From Cupriavidus phytohabitans (GTDB lineage: Bacteria; Pseudomonadota; Gammaproteobacteria; Burkholderiales; Burkholderiaceae), in contig NZ_AUFE01000044.1 in the NCBI RefSeq assembly GCF_000426345.1, positions 1 to 58,196 of the forward strand: DNA of 58,196 bases. Direction: 5' to 3'. The notes beneath the pieces were generated by a model that saw only the letters and a program-made list of their open reading frames with translations, was not told the origin of the DNA and searched no databases. Shown here in pieces: positions 54,241-58,196 of this stretch (the first letter of the stretch is position 1; each line of letters opens with the position of its first letter). Made by a program: the position numbers and the translations under genes.

Positions 54241-54447
54241 GGTGCAATCCGGGCGGGGCAAACGTGCCAGAGAACCCCAAAGCATTCGGGTTTCTCCTTA
54301 ACTCGGAAGATTCGTTTGCGCCGGGCGTCAGTTTTGCAATTCGATGCGGAAGCGCCGTCCTTAACCGGGATAAATCTTGGGCATTCTTGTCTAGCATGGA
54401 AGGCATGAATCCACCCTTGGCGCCGACCTGAAAGCGCCCGTCATTCC
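54241..54447. other. Leader of the aldehyde dehydrogenase gene, no gene seen
   Basis: It follows the terminator and presumably holds the promoter. No open frame of interest. Confidence 0.45.
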
Positions 54448-55944
54448 GTGCAAGTATTTGACCCCCACACTGTCGCCGTATCCACCGGCCATTTCATTGG
54501 TGGACAGTTCGTGCCCGATGCCGGCCGTATTGCCGTGCGGCGTCCCTCTGATAGCCAGGTGCATGCCGAGCTTCCGTTGGCCGACGCCGCGGCGGTCGAT
54601 GCTGCCGTGCAGGACGCTTGGAAGGCCTGGCGCACCAGCGACTGGGCGCGCCGGGCGCCGCGCGAACGGGCCCGCGTCCTGCGCCGATGGGCGGACCTGA
54701 TCGAAGCGGACGTGCGCGGCCTCGCGCCGCTCGAAGCCGTGTGCTCGACCCGGCCGGTCCGCGATGCTACCGCATGGGATGTACCGTTCACGGCGGAGGG
54801 ACTGCGGTTCTTCGCCGAGTATGCCGACAAGCTGGGCGGAGAGGTGGCGGCCACGCGGCACGATCACCTAGGCATGGTGGTAGCCGAGCCGTATGGCGTG
54901 GTGGGTGCGATCACGCCCTGGAATTTCCCGCTGGTGATGGTGTCCTGGAAGGTCGGTGCCGCGCTTGCCGCAGGCAACGCCGTGGTGCTGAAGCCTTCTG
55001 AACTGACGCCGTTCTCCGCGGTGCGCCTCGCCCAGTTGGCCATCGAAGCCGGCCTGCCGCCGGGCCTGTTCAACGTGGTGCAGGGTGACGGCGCGACGAC
55101 GGGCGATGCGCTGACGCGCCACCCCCTGATCTCGAAAATGACCTTCACGGGATCGACGCGTACGGGCGCCGCGATCATGGCGACTTGCGCGTTGCAGGGG
55201 CCGAAGCCCGTAACGCTGGAACTGGGCGGCAAGAGTCCTCAGCTTGTATTCGATGATGCACCGGATCTTGACCGGCTGGCCGGCATCATTGCCGGCGCCA
55301 TCACCGGCAATGCAGGACAGGTATGCGTCGCCGGCTCGAGGTTGATTGTGCAACGCGGCATCGCCGAAGCGCTGGTCGAGCGCATCGTGGCGCGCTTCTC
55401 CGGCCTGCTACCCGGTGCGACCTGGGATGATTCCACCACGCTGGCGCCGATTGTTTCGGCGGTGCAGGCGGCGCGCATCCTCGACATCGTGGAGCGTGCG
55501 CGTGGCAATGGCGCGGAACTGCGTTGCGGCGGTGGCCTCGTTGACGGCGGTCCGGGCGGGGCGTTCTTCAAGCCCACGCTGATCCAGGGCGTGAGCGCGG
55601 ACAATCCTGCCGTGCTGGAAGAAATCTTCGGCCCGGTGCTGACAGTGCAAACCTTCGAGGATGAAGAGGAGGGTCTGGCGCTCGCCGCGCACGAGCACTA
55701 TGGCCTCGCCGCAGGCGTTCACACTGCCGATATCGGCCGGGCGCTGCGCGCGATGCGCGGCATTTCCGCGGGCACGGTATGGATCAACCGCTATGGGCGC
55801 AGTGCGGACTTTGTCATCCCGACCGGCGGCTATCACCAATCTGGCATCGGCAAGGATCTCGGGCGCCAGGCGGTGGAGGCAAACCTGCGCTTCAAGAGCG
55901 TGCTGATCGATTTTGCCGCGAGGGGTAACGACAACCATTCCTGA
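54448..55944 (+). CDS. Aldehyde dehydrogenase
   Basis: A 498-aa NAD(P)-dependent aldehyde dehydrogenase, full length. Catalytic residues: Asn159 (TPWNFPL), Glu258 (LELGGKSP) and Cys293 (GQVCVAGS). It ends with the DFVIPTGGYHQSGIGKDLG segment, a different closing pattern from the GGYKxSGxGREYG type of the two remnants near 27300 and 28250, so it is not simply their intact copy. It probably oxidises the aldehyde made by an amine oxidase. The GTG at 54448 has only a weak ribosome site. A binding-protein gene follows after 150 bases. Confidence 0.88.
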   Translation: MQVFDPHTVAVSTGHFIGGQFVPDAGRIAVRRPSDSQVHAELPLADAAAVDAAVQDAWKAWRTSDWARRAPRERARVLRRWADLIEADVRGLAPLEAVCSTRPVRDATAWDVPFTAEGLRFFAEYADKLGGEVAATRHDHLGMVVAEPYGVVGAITPWNFPLVMVSWKVGAALAAGNAVVLKPSELTPFSAVRLAQLAIEAGLPPGLFNVVQGDGATTGDALTRHPLISKMTFTGSTRTGAAIMATCALQGPKPVTLELGGKSPQLVFDDAPDLDRLAGIIAGAITGNAGQVCVAGSRLIVQRGIAEALVERIVARFSGLLPGATWDDSTTLAPIVSAVQAARILDIVERARGNGAELRCGGGLVDGGPGGAFFKPTLIQGVSADNPAVLEEIFGPVLTVQTFEDEEEGLALAAHEHYGLAAGVHTADIGRALRAMRGISAGTVWINRYGRSADFVIPTGGYHQSGIGKDLGRQAVEANLRFKSVLIDFAARGNDNHS

Positions 55945-56094
55945 CCGCACGAACTGCCGTCTGGGTTTTTGAAAACCGCATCTTTTACGCGTCGTATTCG
56001 CCCATTTCCCGATAAATGGCGTGGGGACGCATGCTTAAATCGCCTCACATCAACGCTTTTGCTTGGGCCTGCCCACCAAACCAGGAGTACCACC

Positions 56095-57714
56095 ATGAAG
56101 GATCGCTGTAACGAGTTTGCAAGCCTTGTCGGTCCCGGTGAAAGCCTTCGTGTCCTGGATGGCCTCAAGCGCGGCGCCACCCGGCGCGATGTGCTGAAGA
56201 TGCTGCTGGCGGGCGGCATGCAAGCCACGCTGGCCGGTAGCCTGGCCAGCCAGGCGGTCGAGGTTCATGCGCAGACACCCCGGCGCGGCGGACGCATCCG
56301 CGTGGCCGCTGGCACGGCATCTGCGGCCGATACGCTGGATCCTGCCAAGCAGGCGAACCAGAATGACTATGTGCGCTGTAACATGGTCTACAACGGCCTG
56401 ACCTCGCTCGATGCCAGCCTGACGCCGCGCCCCGCGCTGGCGGAGTCCTTCAACACCACCGATGCAAAGACCTGGGTATTTGCGTTGCGCAAGGGCGTGA
56501 CGTTCCATGACGGCAAGGCGTTGTCGCCCGCCGACGTGGTGTACTCGGTCATGCGTCACAAGGACCCGGCCACCGCTTCCAAGGGCAAGGTGCTGGCCGA
56601 GCAGATCGAGAGCGTCAAGGCCACCGGTCCCGGCGAGGTTACGATTGTGTTGACTCAGCCGAATGCCGATCTCCCGGTGATCCTCGGGACGTCTCATTTC
56701 CAGATCGTCAAGGACGGCACCACCGACTTCAGCGCGGGCATTGGCACCGGACCCTACAAGATCAAGGAGTTCCGGCCCGGCGTACGCACCGTTGCGGTGC
56801 GCAACGACGCGTACTGGAAGCCAGGCAAGCCGTACCTCGACGAGATCGAGTTCGTTGGCATCGCTGACGAAAGTGCGCGTGTCAATGCGCTGCTGTCGGG
56901 CGAAATGGATCTGGTGGCCATGGTGAACCCGCGCGCCGTAGCCCGCATCAAGGGCACCCCTGGCTACGGGCTGCTGATCACCAGATCGGGTCAATATACC
57001 GACCTGATCCTGCGCAAGGATGTTGGCCCCGGCACGAACCCGGACTTCATCATGGGGATGAAGTATCTGCTGGACCGGCAGCAGATGAAACAGGCGATCG
57101 CACTCGGCAATGCCGTCATTGGCAACGACCAGCCCATCGATCCCACCAACCGCTTCTATTTCAAGGAACTGCCGCAACGGCCGTTCGATCCGGAGAAGGC
57201 GAAGTTCCATCTGCGCAAGGCCGGCGTGACGGGCAAGGTGCCGGTGGTGACGTCGCCGGCGGCGCTGTATTCGGTCGAGATGGCGCTGATGCTGCAACAG
57301 GCTGCCCGGCGCGTTGGCCTCGAACTCGACATCAAGCGCATGCCGGCCGATGGCTACTGGTCGAACCACTGGCTCAACAGCCCTGTTGGCTTCGGCAATG
57401 TGAATCCGCGACCCAGCGCCGATACGATCCTCACCCAGTTCTTCAAGTCCGACGCGCCCTGGAACGAGTCGCGCTGGAAGAACCCGCAGTTCGACCAGCT
57501 GCTGCTCGGTGCGCGCGCCGAGACTGACTTCGCCAAACGCAAGCAGATGTATGCCGATATGCAAACCATGATTCATGCGGAGGCGGGCATCGGTATCCCA
57601 TTGTTCCTGTCCAGCATCGACGCGCATTCAACGAAGCTCAAGGGCTTGTCGCCCATCCCGCTGGGCGGTCTGATGGGCTATTCGTTTGCCGAGCACGTCT
57701 GGCTCGACGCTTGA
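56095..57714 (+). CDS. Peptide/opine-type ABC transporter substrate-binding protein (copy 2)
   Basis: A 539-aa SBP_bac_5 protein with Tat-type signal (ATRRDVLKMLLAGG) and the same motifs and length as the gene at 44924; by eye the two are over 85% identical in most of the mature part. The ATG at 56095 follows CCAGGAG. A permease gene begins 375 bases downstream, so this copy is the original operon member. Ligand unknown. Confidence 0.88.
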   Translation: MKDRCNEFASLVGPGESLRVLDGLKRGATRRDVLKMLLAGGMQATLAGSLASQAVEVHAQTPRRGGRIRVAAGTASAADTLDPAKQANQNDYVRCNMVYNGLTSLDASLTPRPALAESFNTTDAKTWVFALRKGVTFHDGKALSPADVVYSVMRHKDPATASKGKVLAEQIESVKATGPGEVTIVLTQPNADLPVILGTSHFQIVKDGTTDFSAGIGTGPYKIKEFRPGVRTVAVRNDAYWKPGKPYLDEIEFVGIADESARVNALLSGEMDLVAMVNPRAVARIKGTPGYGLLITRSGQYTDLILRKDVGPGTNPDFIMGMKYLLDRQQMKQAIALGNAVIGNDQPIDPTNRFYFKELPQRPFDPEKAKFHLRKAGVTGKVPVVTSPAALYSVEMALMLQQAARRVGLELDIKRMPADGYWSNHWLNSPVGFGNVNPRPSADTILTQFFKSDAPWNESRWKNPQFDQLLLGARAETDFAKRKQMYADMQTMIHAEAGIGIPLFLSSIDAHSTKLKGLSPIPLGGLMGYSFAEHVWLDA

Positions 57715-58089
57715 CCAGAGGAGGCTGGAATGGCCGCGTTCCAGGCACGGACCGTATTTTCGCCTGCGCCCGCGCATCGACGTCTCTGAGACAAGACCCT
57801 TACACGCGAGATTTTCTGAAGCAGATTCAAGTCAGGTATAGATTTTTCCCCCGGCGACGCGGCTGGAACAAGCCCGTCGCCACCTGCCGCGTCCAGTTTG
57901 CCGGCGTGAACCGCCGGTATGGATTCGGATCCATCCATTGGCCATCTGAAGAATGCCGATCCTGGCAGTGGTCCGCTCGCGCGCTGGCGAGACGGACTCG
58001 TCCGGGATGCCGTGAGCGACCTGATGGGGCGAACCATGCCCCGAACCACGGAAGTCACGGCCTGATTGATCAACTAGAAAGGAGACCTC
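57715..58089. other. Gap between binding protein and permease, no gene seen
   Basis: It is unusually long for an ABC operon. No frame with family resemblance; it may contain an mRNA-processing or attenuation region, which would give excess binding protein over permease. Confidence 0.45.
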
Positions 58090-58196
58090 ATGAATGTGTT
58101 TATATTTCGTCTGCTGTCGCGGCGTGTCGGGCTGGCGCTGATCTCATTGCTGGCCGTCTCGGCCATCGTCTTCGCGATCACGGCGGTACTGCCCGG
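58090..58196 (+). CDS. ABC transporter permease, DppB-like, truncated by window edge
   Basis: Only the first 35 residues are visible: a short basic N-terminus (FIFRLLSRRVG) and a first transmembrane helix (LALISLLAVSAIVFAITAVL) ending in PG, as at the start of dipeptide-type permeases. The ATG follows GGAGACC. The remaining transporter genes probably lie to the right. Confidence 0.8.
   Translation, partial: MNVFIFRLLSRRVGLALISLLAVSAIVFAITAVLP

Noticed and set aside
53237..54406. 389-codon minus-strand frame opposite the bicupin
   Set aside because: Mostly antisense to a supported gene and crosses a clear terminator; only a short stretch near 54200 resembles an oxidase.

Overview
The window looks like a chromosomal or megaplasmid segment of a high-GC beta-proteobacterium in the Burkholderiales, most likely Cupriavidus or a close relative. 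This rests on gene content: tripartite-tricarboxylate (Bug/TctC) binding proteins, three Burkholderiales-type trimeric porins with AQS signal-peptide junctions, a PHB-depolymerase-like enzyme and AcsA. The taxonomic call is inference. I saw no rRNA, tRNA or CRISPR. Almost everything recognisable is catabolism, uptake or its regulation, with many decayed genes in between.

Layout. 1-2760: an edge fragment, a small ORF, a PHB-depolymerase-like enzyme and a glnQ::hutG scar. 3012-14479: a beta-keto-acid-type catabolic block of quinone oxidoreductase, BKACE, Bug protein and porin, then SDR and a second BKACE on the minus strand, then TauD-type dioxygenase, MDR oxidoreductase and small hydrolase, FrnE-like DsbA and an AraC regulator. 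14607-15603: a scar joining the 3' ends of a tctC and a lysR gene, followed by an IS701-type transposase tail. 15928-24325: a probable aromatic catabolism cluster (porin, MDR, AAHS-type MFS, FAH hydrolase, flavin hydroxylase, VOC protein, IclR regulator, NTF2-like protein) with a pair of dyad operators. 24338-31288: an ISL3 remnant, then two inverted cassettes built on near-duplicate DadA-type flavin oxidases, each preceded by the decayed 3' end of an aldehyde dehydrogenase gene. 31664-38615: a zinc-ribbon/cyclase/AAA/TPR regulator, a tartrate-type dehydrogenase and a Fur-box-associated TonB receptor. 38979-43594: M20 hydrolase plus cupin, facing a three-subunit [2Fe-2S]/flavin dehydrogenase operon. 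44105-51560: a plus-strand run of HAD dehalogenase, peptide-type ABC binding protein, 2-hydroxyacid dehydrogenase, porin, AcsA and an orphan ORF. 51627-58196: an aminotransferase scar, GNAT protein, bicupin with a strong terminator, aldehyde dehydrogenase, a paralogous ABC binding protein and the start of its permease.

Working together. The recurrent theme is uptake (porin plus Bug or ABC binding protein) followed by oxidation of what are probably amine- or amino-acid-like compounds by DAO-family flavoenzymes, with cupin_3 proteins and aldehyde dehydrogenases nearby. At least four loci carry internal-deletion scars, so the region appears to be under active reduction. Start sites were chosen from Shine-Dalgarno sequences, signal peptides and family length. 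No database search was run.
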